DNA of 23,519 nt from CAYTET01 sp964436975 (GTDB taxonomy: Bacteria > Bacillota_I > Bacilli_A > Erysipelotrichales > Erysipelotrichaceae), in assembly GCA_964436975.1 (NCBI GenBank), contig CAYTET010000027.1, forward strand, positions 1 to 23,519. The letters are read 5' to 3'. A program made the position numbers and the translations under genes. This document shows, piece by piece, positions 14,438-21,962 of this stretch (positions within the stretch are counted from its first letter, which is position 1; every line of letters begins with the position of its first letter). The notes under the pieces are model-generated. The model was given only the letters and a program-made list of their open reading frames with translations, searched no databases and was not told the origin of the DNA.

Positions 14438-15427
14438 CTATTGGTAAAGAGTGGCACCCTGTTTAATATCATCAGTCAATGTCAGGCCCAGGGCTTCAGC
14501 CGTTTTAACATTAATCGACTTTACGCATTCATCCATCGGAAGATACTGAATGGCCATATCAGCAGGATCAGCACCCTTCAGCACTTCCACGGCCATCTGG
14601 CCGCTCTTATAGCCTAAATTGTAATAATCAATGCCGTAAGTAGCCAGGCCGCCATCGGCAACCATGCCGCCTTCGCCGACAACTACCGGAATGCCCTGGT
14701 TAGTGGCATACTGGGCAACTGTGGCCATGCCTTCAGCCAGCAGATTATCTGTCGGAATGTAAATCGCATCGCACTGGGTGCCGACATTTCCGAGTGATTC
14801 GACAACTGACTGGATGACATTGGAATCAGATACCGTCTTTTCGATATAAGTCATTCCGGCCGCTTCAATCGCTGTTTTGGCTAAAGCTGCCTGAAAGATT
14901 GAATTGTCTTCCGAACCGCAGTACATGACACAGATGTTCTTGGCATCCGGATACAGCTGTTGGATCAGGGCAATCTGGGCTTCAACCGGAGTAAGATCCG
15001 ATGTGCCGGTAACGTTATTGCCGGGTTTTTCATTGCTGTCGACCAGGCCGCTGTTTTCCGGATTGGTCACGGAAGTGATGATAATCGGGATTGAAGTTGT
15101 CTTGGCCGCCACTGTCTGGGCTGCCGGAGTCGCGTTGGCAAAAATAAGGTCGACTTTCTCGTTGACGAATTTGTCAGCGATAGTGACACAGTTACCGGCA
15201 TCCCCCTGGGCGTTCTGCTCATCATATTTCAGGTTGTCACCTTCAATATAGCCGGCATCCTTTAAAGCATCCTTGAATCCGGTAGTTGCCCGGCTCAAAG
15301 CCTCAAAATCAGCATACTGGATCAGTCCGATGGTGACAACATCCTTGTTATCATCGGCTGTGGTGCCGCAGGCGCTTACGCCCAGGGCCAGAGTCAGACA
15401 CATCAGAAGCAACAATAGTTTCTTCAT
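14438..15427 (-). CDS. ABC transporter substrate-binding lipoprotein (ABC_sub_bind / TrpX-like)
   Basis: 329 residues. A lipoprotein signal peptide, MKKLLLLLMCLTLALG, is followed by the lipobox VSAC with Cys20 as the expected lipid attachment. The mature part has two periplasmic-binding-like lobes, with VTIGLIQYADFEAL, FANATPAAQTVA, VTNPENSGLVDS and the late GEGGMVADGGLATYGIDYYNLGY segment. It captures substrate outside the membrane for the two downstream proteins. The ATG at 15427 is chosen over one 42 nt upstream because GGGGGGAAG lies just before it and the signal peptide then starts properly. Tryptophan or tyrosine is the likely ligand by family, not proven. Confidence 0.9.
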   Translation of the reverse strand: MKKLLLLLMCLTLALGVSACGTTADDNKDVVTIGLIQYADFEALSRATTGFKDALKDAGYIEGDNLKYDEQNAQGDAGNCVTIADKFVNEKVDLIFANATPAAQTVAAKTTSIPIIITSVTNPENSGLVDSNEKPGNNVTGTSDLTPVEAQIALIQQLYPDAKNICVMYCGSEDNSIFQAALAKTAIEAAGMTYIEKTVSDSNVIQSVVESLGNVGTQCDAIYIPTDNLLAEGMATVAQYATNQGIPVVVGEGGMVADGGLATYGIDYYNLGYKSGQMAVEVLKGADPADMAIQYLPMDECVKSINVKTAEALGLTLTDDIKQGATLYQ

Positions 15428-15443
15428 AAGCTTCCCCCCATGT

Positions 15444-15469
15444 TTGAAAATAGTTACATTTATTTTCAA
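15444..15469. promoter_or_regulatory. Perfect 9-bp dyad at the ABC operon start site (candidate operator)
   Basis: TTGAAAATA (15444-15452) and TATTTTCAA (15461-15469) are exact reverse complements separated by 8 nt. The dyad begins about 2 nt downstream of the predicted transcription start and ends before the ribosome binding site. It could be a repressor operator or a weak leader hairpin. Confidence 0.5.
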
Positions 15470-15477
15470 TTGTTTTC

Positions 15478-15506
15478 ATTTTATTACATGACTGCTTTCA
15501 AGTCAA
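15478..15506 (-). promoter_or_regulatory. Promoter of the ABC transporter operon
   Basis: TTGACT (15506-15501), a 17-nt spacer and TAAAAT (15483-15478). Predicted start near 15471, with a leader of about 44 nt. Confidence 0.7.
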
Positions 15507-15526
15507 CCGCAAAGAGCGCAAATCAT

Positions 15527-15558
15527 AAAAAAACGATGACATTAAGCCGCCATCGTTT
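15527..15558 (-). terminator. Intrinsic terminator after rpsU
   Basis: An 8-bp stem, AAACGATG (15531-15538) against CATCGTTT (15551-15558), with a 12-nt loop and a run of seven T on the minus strand (15533-15527). It lies 15 nt after the rpsU stop. Confidence 0.85.
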
Positions 15559-15573
15559 CTGATTTACCGCATC

Positions 15574-15759
15574 TTAGAAGCGTTTAGTCTTACGGGCCTT
15601 GCGGGCCGCTTCCGATTTAAGCTTGCGCTTAACACCGGGTTTGACATAGTATTCTCTTTTGCGAGCTTCAGCAAGGGTCCCATTTCTCGACACCTGGCGC
15701 TTAAATCTGCGCAAAGCATCGTCGAGTTCCTCGTTCTCTTTGAGAACTACTCTTGGCAT
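15574..15759 (-). CDS. rpsU: 30S ribosomal protein S21
   Basis: 61 residues, the normal size. MPRVVLKENEELDDALRRFK opens the protein, and the tail is highly basic (KRKLKSEAARKARKTKRF), as in all bacterial S21. It sits on the 30S platform near the anti-Shine-Dalgarno site and helps initiation. The ATG at 15759 has GGGAGG upstream. A longer frame to 15840 runs into the promoter and is rejected. It is a one-gene unit with its own promoter and terminator; the yqeY gene that often follows it in Firmicutes is not here. Confidence 0.96.
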   Translation of the reverse strand: MPRVVLKENEELDDALRRFKRQVSRNGTLAEARKREYYVKPGVKRKLKSEAARKARKTKRF

Positions 15760-15807
15760 CAACAAACCTCCCCTCTGAAACCAGCAAATATTACTTGCTA
15801 CTGGTTT

Positions 15808-15836
15808 ATTATAGATTTTACCGGCCCAAATTGCAA
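15808..15836 (-). promoter_or_regulatory. Promoter of rpsU
   Basis: TTGCAA (15836-15831), a 17-nt spacer and a perfect TATAAT (15813-15808), with the start predicted near 15801. A 7-bp dyad AAACCAG/CTGGTTT (15778-15784 and 15801-15807) runs from the -10 edge across the start site into the leader. Confidence 0.75.
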
Positions 15837-15915
15837 ACACATTCTTTGTTTTTGACCATTTTCAGCTTTTTTTAACCTTAAAAAGCCGCTATTGCCATCA
15901 TATCAGGCCGTTTGG

Positions 15916-16569
15916 TCAGTCCTGCGGAGCGGTCTGAATAATGGCCAGTGAAGCCGAAGTGCCAATCCGGCTGGCTCCGGCCTGGATCATGCTGACTGCT
16001 TTCTGATAATCATGAATGCCGCCGGAGGCCTTTACCAGCGCCGCTGTGCCAACCGTCTTTTTCATCAGCGCGATATCACTGACTTCCGCCTGGCCGCCGG
16101 AAAAGCCGCTGCATGTTTTGACAAAAGCTGCTCCGCCGCTGACAGCGCACTGACAGGCTGTTACCTTTTCCGCATCCGTCAGCAGGTAAGTTTCAATGAT
16201 CACCTTGACAATATGGCCTTTGACCGCGGCGGTAATCTGGCTGATCTCTGAAACAACATAGTCAAGGTTGCCGTCTTTAAGCTGGCCGATGTTGATAACC
16301 ATGTCAAATTCATCGGCTCCGTCGGCCAGAGCCTGGCGGGCCTCAAAGACCTTGGCGGCCGTTGACATGGCCCCCAGCGGAAAACCGATCACGGTGCACA
16401 CAGCCACCGGGCTGTCCTTAAGCAGTCTGGCGCATAGACTGACCCAGCAGCTGTTGACGCAGACGCTGGCAAACTGATATTCTACCGCCTGCTGGCAGAG
16501 CTGTTCAATCTGGACCGCCGTGCTGGCCGGTTTCAATAAGGTATGATCAATCATCGCATTAATTTTCAT
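15916..16569 (-). CDS. deoC: Deoxyribose-phosphate aldolase
   Basis: 217 residues, a TIM-barrel class I aldolase. IDHTLLKP at the start, VKVIIETYLL and FVKTCSGF (whose Lys is the Schiff-base residue in the family) and KASGGIHDY near the end are all visible. It splits 2-deoxyribose 5-phosphate to glyceraldehyde 3-phosphate and acetaldehyde, and so works with Pdp and Cdd in deoxynucleoside breakdown. Its ATG overlaps the end of the MurE-like gene by 11 nt, and GAGGAAGGGG lies just upstream. No clear intrinsic terminator follows; the 156 nt to the rpsU start hold the rpsU promoter. Confidence 0.94.
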   Translation of the reverse strand: MKINAMIDHTLLKPASTAVQIEQLCQQAVEYQFASVCVNSCWVSLCARLLKDSPVAVCTVIGFPLGAMSTAAKVFEARQALADGADEFDMVINIGQLKDGNLDYVVSEISQITAAVKGHIVKVIIETYLLTDAEKVTACQCAVSGGAAFVKTCSGFSGGQAEVSDIALMKKTVGTAALVKASGGIHDYQKAVSMIQAGASRIGTSASLAIIQTAPQD

Positions 16570-18034
16570 TGGGATCCCCTTCCTCGCCCTGGTGCTGGTG
16601 CCAGTCCGTCAGAATCTGTCTGACGGCGGCGGCATCGCCCATCCATTCCTGTTTCTGGTTATTCACCATGTTGAACCGCTCATTGCCTTTGCCGCTGATA
16701 ATGACGGTGTCATCTTTATTGGCCAGTTCCAGCGCCTGCTGGATGGCATCATAGCGGTCGGCGACAAAGACGCTGGCATTTTCCTGGATGCCGGCCTGGA
16801 TCTCGGCAGCGACAGCTTCCGGATCTTCCAGCCGCGGATCTTCGGAAGTAAGCACAATAACCGAGCAGTATTTGTCCGCAATGGCACCCAGTTCCGGTCT
16901 TTTTTTAGTATCCCGGCCCCCGGTAGAGCCAAACACGGCTATGACCCGCTTGCCGGCCGGGGTCACACTGCGCAGAAATGACAGCAGCATCTGATAGCCT
17001 TCCGGACTGCGGGTAGAGTCGACAACAACCGTAAACGACTGGCCGCATTCGATATTCTGCATCCGGCCTTCCATCTGCGGAATGTCGGCTGCCGCCGCCG
17101 TCAGGGCCGTCAGGTCGGCGCCCAGGGTCTGATGCACGGCCGCAATGGCCGCCAGAATATTATAGACACTGAACAGCGCCAGCTGCCGGCAGACGACCGG
17201 ATAGGTCTTGTTATTGTATAACAGATTAAATGTTGACCGGTTGCTGAAAAGGCGCACATCAATAGCCTGATAGTCGGCGGCTCTTTCAATAGCGTAGGTT
17301 ACCAGCCGGCCGGTGGTGTCGGCCGTCAGTTTTTTGCCGTATGGATCATCAAGATTTATGACTGCCGGGCAGGTCTCATCAAGCATGCGGAATAATTTCA
17401 TCTTGGTGCGGTAATAATTATCGATAGTGCCATGGTAGTCGAGATGCTCATGCCCCAGATTGCTGAAAACGGCACAGGAAAACTTGATGGCATCAAAGCG
17501 GTGCATATCCAAACTGCGGCTGGACACTTCCAGCGAGGCCGCTTTCATTTTGGCTTTGTGCATATTACTCAGCTGGCACTGAATTTCGACCGGATTCATT
17601 TCGGCATGCGGCATGGCCAGGGAAACATCCCCGTAGATAGACTGGGCATTGCCCAGATAGCCGCAGGGCTTTATAGGATTGCACAGATACCGGATAGCCC
17701 AGGCGATCAGGGCCTTGCCGGTAGTGCCGGTAGTGCCGAAGACCGTCATCTTATGGCTGGGATTGCCGTAATAAAAGCCGGCAAAGATATTAAGAGCGCT
17801 GACCGTGTCATCGACTTTGATATAAATTACCTTTTTATTATAGTTTTTCAGGGTCCGGGAATGAACCACGCAGATGGCGCCGTTTTCGATGGCCTGATCA
17901 ACAAAATCATGTCCGTCATTCACCAGTCCGGGCTCACAGAAAAAAATAGCCTTCTTAGCCTTGTTCCGCGAATCCAGCATAATGGAATTTACGTTTAGAT
18001 CCGGAGCATTTTCAAATATCTTACCAATGTTCAT
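16559..18034 (-). CDS. MurE-like Mur ligase with altered active-site motifs
   Basis: 491 residues with the three Mur ligase domains. The MurE fold is clear: EVSSRSLDMHR (169-179), HLDYHG (198-203), a Lys at 211 in the position carbamylated in MurE, FGSTGGRDTKKRP (368-380) and TSEDPRLEDP (396-405). Several core positions depart from canonical MurE. The ATP loop GTNGKTT reads GTTGKAL (Lys107, Ala108), DYAHTP reads DSTRSP (339-344), DNPR/DNPA reads EDPR, and GKGHE reads GKGNE. MurE adds the third residue to the peptidoglycan stem peptide; whether this one still does so is doubtful, and a paralogue with another ligand or a lost activity is possible. It overlaps mtaB by ATGA and deoC by 11 nt. A symbol is withheld for this reason. 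Confidence 0.82.
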   Translation of the reverse strand: MNIGKIFENAPDLNVNSIMLDSRNKAKKAIFFCEPGLVNDGHDFVDQAIENGAICVVHSRTLKNYNKKVIYIKVDDTVSALNIFAGFYYGNPSHKMTVFGTTGTTGKALIAWAIRYLCNPIKPCGYLGNAQSIYGDVSLAMPHAEMNPVEIQCQLSNMHKAKMKAASLEVSSRSLDMHRFDAIKFSCAVFSNLGHEHLDYHGTIDNYYRTKMKLFRMLDETCPAVINLDDPYGKKLTADTTGRLVTYAIERAADYQAIDVRLFSNRSTFNLLYNNKTYPVVCRQLALFSVYNILAAIAAVHQTLGADLTALTAAAADIPQMEGRMQNIECGQSFTVVVDSTRSPEGYQMLLSFLRSVTPAGKRVIAVFGSTGGRDTKKRPELGAIADKYCSVIVLTSEDPRLEDPEAVAAEIQAGIQENASVFVADRYDAIQQALELANKDDTVIISGKGNERFNMVNNQKQEWMGDAAAVRQILTDWHQHQGEEGDPNEN

Positions 18035-19326
18035 TCTTCCCCCACCTGCTGAATAAGACAGCCGGTCAGATCTTTACCGCTGATTCCGGTAACTCTGACC
18101 GTGCCCATTTTATGTACCAGCGATTCATCTCCGCTGACCGCCACTGTCAGATATTCGCTGCAATGGCCTCTCAAAATTCCTTCTTTACAGGTCTCAAAAA
18201 GCACCTGAACCGTCCGGCCGCAAAGCCGGCTGGCATATTCATTGTACAAACCAGATGATAGCGCTGTCAAATCAGAGGCCCTTTTCTTTTTCAGGCGCGG
18301 ATCAACCTGCGCGTCCATTATGCTGGCCGGTGTATGCTTTTTAGCCGCATAGGGAAAAACATGCAGGAAAGAAAAATGGCAGTGCTTTACAAACTCATAT
18401 GTCTGCTGAAACAGGACGTCACTTTCGCCGGGAAAGCCGGCAATTACATCTGTTGAAACGCTTATCAGCGGAATCCGGTCCCGTATTTTCTGCAGCCGGT
18501 CGGCATACCAGGCCGTGTCATACGGCCGGTTCATGGCTTTGAGAATGGCATCGCTGCCGGACTGCAGCGGAATATGAAGATGACAGGCCACCCGGGAGTC
18601 GGAGACCATCAGATCAAGCAGTTCATCAGTGATTTCGGTCATTTCTATTGAAGACAGCCGCAGTCTTTTCAGCCGGCTGTCCTTCAGTAGCTCCTTCATC
18701 AGAAAAGCCAGGTTATGACCGGCTGAATTATAGCGGCCGGTATGAATGCCGGCCAGAACTATTTCCTGATAGCCGTTGGCGGTCAGCTGCCGGCCGGTGC
18801 TGACGGCGGTATCAAAATCCAGACAGCGCTGCGGACCGCGGGCATAAGGAATGACACAGTAGCTGCAGAACTGCTGGCAGCCGTCCTGAATTTTCAGATA
18901 AGCCCGGGTATGGCTGAAATGGCTGACAATCATTGTCTCAAAGGGACAGTCCTGCAATTCGTTTACCAGCCAGACTTTCTGCCGGTCAGCAACAGCCTTG
19001 ACCAACAGGTCAGGCAGTTTTGTCTTATCCCGGCTGCCCAAAACAATATCCGCGTCTTCAAATACAGAAGGCTGGCCGGCCTCCATTTGGACATAACAGC
19101 CGACAATGGCGATAACAGCCTGCAAATTGGCCTGGCGGGCCGCATGAAGCATCTGCCGGCTTTTAGCGCCGGCCGTGTTTGTCACCGTGCAGCTGTTAAT
19201 CAGGCAGACATCGGCCGGCTGGCCGAATTCAACCATCTGCCAGCCCAGCTGCTCCAGCTGCTGCTGATACCAGGCAGCCTCATAGGCATTGACTTTGCAG
19301 CCCAGATCCTTAATGGAAAATTTCAT
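18031..19326 (-). CDS. mtaB: tRNA t6A37 methylthiotransferase MtaB
   Basis: 431 residues. The N-terminal UPF0004 domain carries three Cys (DLGCKVNAYEA, SCTVTNTA, VGCYVQ) for one iron-sulfur cluster. The radical SAM domain has CQQFCSYC for the second cluster, then GFPGESD and LHVFPYA, and a TRAM domain ends the protein. It converts t6A37 to ms2t6A37 in tRNAs reading ANN codons. The ATG at 19326 lies just past the rsmE stop (TGATATG) with AAAGGAA upstream; a frame extension to 19431 runs into rsmE and is rejected. The rsmE-mtaB pair is conserved in Firmicutes. Confidence 0.95.
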   Translation of the reverse strand: MKFSIKDLGCKVNAYEAAWYQQQLEQLGWQMVEFGQPADVCLINSCTVTNTAGAKSRQMLHAARQANLQAVIAIVGCYVQMEAGQPSVFEDADIVLGSRDKTKLPDLLVKAVADRQKVWLVNELQDCPFETMIVSHFSHTRAYLKIQDGCQQFCSYCVIPYARGPQRCLDFDTAVSTGRQLTANGYQEIVLAGIHTGRYNSAGHNLAFLMKELLKDSRLKRLRLSSIEMTEITDELLDLMVSDSRVACHLHIPLQSGSDAILKAMNRPYDTAWYADRLQKIRDRIPLISVSTDVIAGFPGESDVLFQQTYEFVKHCHFSFLHVFPYAAKKHTPASIMDAQVDPRLKKKRASDLTALSSGLYNEYASRLCGRTVQVLFETCKEGILRGHCSEYLTVAVSGDESLVHKMGTVRVTGISGKDLTGCLIQQVGEE

Positions 19327-19327
19327 A

Positions 19328-20029
19328 TCAGCCGTTCCTTTCGGCATCAATAACCGCCAGGGCGTACAGACCGGCTGTTTCAGCCCGCAGTATCCGGGAG
19401 CCCAGACTGCAGCTGATAAAGCCGTTGGCATTCAGAAAAGCGATTTCCTTTTCGGTCCAGCCCCCTTCCGGGTCGATGAAAACAGCCGTCGGGCCGTTGG
19501 TCAAAACTTTTTTAATAGACTGCTGCCCCTGCTTTTCATAAGCTACTATATTGCACTGCTGCTTATATTGCATGGCCTGCTTAAGAGTCATGGGAGATTC
19601 AACCAGACTGGGCCGGCTGCCATGGCACTGGGCGGCGGCCGTCTGGGCAATGCTGTTCCAGCGCTGCACCTTGTGGCTGATATCTTTTTCGTCAATCCTG
19701 ATAATGGTCCGCTCGGTGATCAGCGGCACAATTACCGTCGCCCCCAGCTCACAGCCCTTCTGAATTACCATGTCCCATTTTTCTTTTTTGATTAGGGCCG
19801 CCCCGTAAATCAGCGGCACGGAAGCAGCCGCGGCGATATCTTCTTCAATCAAAACCGCCCGGCCGTTTTCAATCAGCCGGCCGCCAAAAAAGCAGCCCGT
19901 ATTATCGGCTACCCTGATGGTTTCATCATCTTTCAGCCGCAATACGTTGATAAGATGGTGATATTGGTTTTTATTTAAGTCCAGCCGCTGACCCGGCTTC
20001 AGTGATGTGTCAGCGAATATCTGCTGCAC
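19328..20029 (-). CDS. rsmE: 16S rRNA (uracil(1498)-N3)-methyltransferase
   Basis: 233 residues. A small N-terminal PUA-like domain (about 1-70, with YHHLINVLRLK) is followed by a SPOUT knot domain with DPEGGWTEKEI and LGSRILRAETA, the SAM-binding loops. It methylates U1498 in 16S rRNA. It starts with GTG at 20029, immediately after the TAG of rluB (TAGGTG), with GGGAG about 7 nt upstream. Confidence 0.93.
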   Translation of the reverse strand: MQQIFADTSLKPGQRLDLNKNQYHHLINVLRLKDDETIRVADNTGCFFGGRLIENGRAVLIEEDIAAAASVPLIYGAALIKKEKWDMVIQKGCELGATVIVPLITERTIIRIDEKDISHKVQRWNSIAQTAAAQCHGSRPSLVESPMTLKQAMQYKQQCNIVAYEKQGQQSIKKVLTNGPTAVFIDPEGGWTEKEIAFLNANGFISCSLGSRILRAETAGLYALAVIDAERNG

Positions 20030-21394
20030 CTACCGGCTCCCTTTAGCCGCTGCTTTGCCATAAAAGCGGCCGCGGCCGGTCTTGTTTTGGCCAGCACCGC
20101 TGTCGTTACGACGGCTGACTGCTGTCTTATTCTTATAGGAGGAACCGGCATAACTGCTGGTCCGGCTGGTTTTATTCCGGCTGTTTGAAGACGGCCGACC
20201 GGCTGAAGCCGAAGTGGTGTAACTGCGGCTGCGGGACGCGTTCTTATTCTTATAGGAAGAACCGGTGCTGGATGGCCGGCCGGTTGTATTCCGGCTGTTT
20301 GAAGACGGCCGACCGGCTGAAACCGAAGTGGTGTAACTGCGGCTTTGGGACGCTGTCTTATTCTTATAGGATGATCCGGCGCTGGATGACCGTCCGGTTG
20401 TATTCCGGCTGTATGAAGACGGCCGACCGGCTGAAGCAGCCGTAGTGTAATTACGGCCGCGGGTAGGCTGCCTGTTTGAATAGTGCGAATCAGAATCGGT
20501 CCGGCGGGCGGTTTTGGTTGGCCCGGCCGTAGTTTCAAAACGTTTGGAGTCGGCTCTTTTATCTTTGCGTTTAGCCGGCTGCCGATCAGATGAAGGTTTG
20601 GCGGCTGGAACCGGTCCGGCCGCTTTTTTAAGTTTCCGGCCGGCCGTTTTGGGTAAAGCGGGCTGCGGCTGGTAAGGCTTGACTATCATCTCTTTTAAGA
20701 CACTCAGTTCATGAGGCTTCAGCCTGCGGTAGCTGCCTTCGGCCAGATCCTTATCCGTAACCGGGCCGAAAGAGGTGCGGTGCAGCTTGGAAACTTCGGC
20801 TCCCAATGCCTCGCCCATCCGGCGGATCTCTCTGTTGAGGCCTTCATACAGTGTCATTTCGACCATTGTCCGGCTGTGGACCTTATCACGGTTAATTAAA
20901 ACAACCTGGCAGGGCGCTGTCATGACGCCGTCGTCAAGACGGACTCCTTTGGCCAGCTGGCGCAGATCGGTTGAAGAAAGATTAGCCTTGAATGTCACCT
21001 GATAGACTTTGGGAACATGATAGCGCGGATGTGTCAGCGCATTGGTAAAGGTGCCGTCGTTAGTCATCAGCAGCACCCCGGAAGAATCATAATCAAGACG
21101 GCCGACCGGATAAATCCGCTGGGGGCAGTCAATCAGATCCGTCACCTGGGGGCGGCCAACCTCGTCATGAACCGTTGAAACATAGCGGCGCGGCTTGTTG
21201 ACCACATAATAAACAGCCTCTTCCTTCTGAATAGGACGGCCGCTGACTTCAATGGTGTCATGGCGGCTGACCAAAACGCCCATCTGGGTAACGACCAGTC
21301 CGTTCACCTTGACCTGACCGGCCTTTATAAGTTCTTCCGCCTGCCGTCTTGAGCAGATGCCGGCCTGGGCTATAGTTTTCTGCAGTCGCTCCAT
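20030..21394 (-). CDS. rluB: Pseudouridine synthase (RluB/RsuA type) with a long repetitive basic tail
   Basis: 454 residues. An S4 RNA-binding domain (about 1-50, MERLQKTIAQAGICSRRQAEELI in part) is followed by the synthase core to about 245, with catalytic Asp in GRLDYDSSGVLL and NREIRRMGEALGAEVSKL. Family members usually end near 240-250. Here about 205 further residues follow, rich in Ser, Thr, Arg, Lys, Gly and Asn and low in hydrophobics, holding three tandem 38-39 residue repeats. The core modifies 23S rRNA (position 2605 in E. coli RluB). The position after scpB is standard. The start at 21394 is set by homology; its ribosome binding site is weak, so coupling to scpB, whose stop lies 7 nt upstream, is likely. 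Confidence 0.9.
   Translation of the reverse strand: MERLQKTIAQAGICSRRQAEELIKAGQVKVNGLVVTQMGVLVSRHDTIEVSGRPIQKEEAVYYVVNKPRRYVSTVHDEVGRPQVTDLIDCPQRIYPVGRLDYDSSGVLLMTNDGTFTNALTHPRYHVPKVYQVTFKANLSSTDLRQLAKGVRLDDGVMTAPCQVVLINRDKVHSRTMVEMTLYEGLNREIRRMGEALGAEVSKLHRTSFGPVTDKDLAEGSYRRLKPHELSVLKEMIVKPYQPQPALPKTAGRKLKKAAGPVPAAKPSSDRQPAKRKDKRADSKRFETTAGPTKTARRTDSDSHYSNRQPTRGRNYTTAASAGRPSSYSRNTTGRSSSAGSSYKNKTASQSRSYTTSVSAGRPSSNSRNTTGRPSSTGSSYKNKNASRSRSYTTSASAGRPSSNSRNKTSRTSSYAGSSYKNKTAVSRRNDSGAGQNKTGRGRFYGKAAAKGSR
20105..20449 (-). repeat. Three tandem 114-117 bp repeats coding the RluB tail
   Basis: Units begin at TAC codons at 20449, 20335 and 20221, giving exact 114-bp steps, with a slightly longer third unit. 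Each codes a variant of YTTSxSAGRPSSNSRNxT followed by GSSYKNKTAS. The period is a multiple of three, so copy number can change without a frameshift. Confidence 0.88.
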
Positions 21395-21401
21395 ATTTTG
21401 C

Positions 21402-21962
21402 TTAGCCGAACAGCTCGTGCGGTTCAGCTTCTTCCTCCTTCTTCTCATAATCAGGCAGTTTGGGCAATTCGTCCAGACTGCGCAGCTTAAAGGTATCCAT
21501 AAACTGCTCTGTCACTTCGTAGGTATACGGCTTGCCGGCCGTATCAAGCCGGCCGACCTCTTTAATGAGGTTGCGGGCCAGCAGTTTGGCAATCATCATA
21601 TCACACCCGACGCCGCGGATTTCCTCGATCTCAGCCCGGGTAATAGGCTGCTTGTAGGCAATGATGGCCAGCGTCTCCAGAGCGGCCTGCGAAAAAGCCT
21701 TGGGGCTTTCCTGCTCAAAGACCTTTTTGCAGTACTCGTGGCAGCCGGCTTTTGACACCAGCTTGTAGTTGTTGCCGTAGCAGACCATCTCAATGCCGCT
21801 TTTTGTTTCTTCCAGATATTCAGTGGTCATTTTATCAAGCAGAGGCTGAACGACCGCTTGGTTTTGATCCAGTGCCTGGCATAATTTATCCAGGCTGATG
21901 CCGTCGTCACCGACGACAAACAGGATTCCTTCGATAATTGATTGCATATCATCAGGCTGCAT
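21402..21962 (-). CDS. scpB: Segregation and condensation protein B
   Basis: 186 residues with two winged-helix domains. SIIEGILFVVGDDGISLDKL at the N-terminus, LETLAIIAYKQPITRAEIEEIRGV in the middle and YEVTEQFMDTFKL near the end are typical of ScpB. It bridges ScpA and the Smc heads. The ATG at 21962 is chosen over one 66 nt upstream because AAGGAG lies 8 nt before it; it overlaps the scpA stop by 11 nt. Confidence 0.95.
   Translation of the reverse strand: MQPDDMQSIIEGILFVVGDDGISLDKLCQALDQNQAVVQPLLDKMTTEYLEETKSGIEMVCYGNNYKLVSKAGCHEYCKKVFEQESPKAFSQAALETLAIIAYKQPITRAEIEEIRGVGCDMMIAKLLARNLIKEVGRLDTAGKPYTYEVTEQFMDTFKLRSLDELPKLPDYEKKEEEAEPHELFG

Noticed and set aside
15841..15915. Possible terminator after deoC
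   Set aside because: There are T-rich stretches and an AT-rich dyad (GCTTTTTTTAA/TTAAAAAGC), but its loop would be only 2 nt and no GC-rich stem precedes the T run.
20105..20449. Possible CRISPR array
   Set aside because: The units are contiguous 114-117 bp coding repeats with no short conserved repeat alternating with unique spacers.
19999..20538. Minus-strand frame with repeated Pro/Ala/Arg units in the RluB tail
   Set aside because: It is the out-of-frame reading of the same 114-bp repeats that code the RluB tail; the rluB frame is continuous with a real domain and this one is not.
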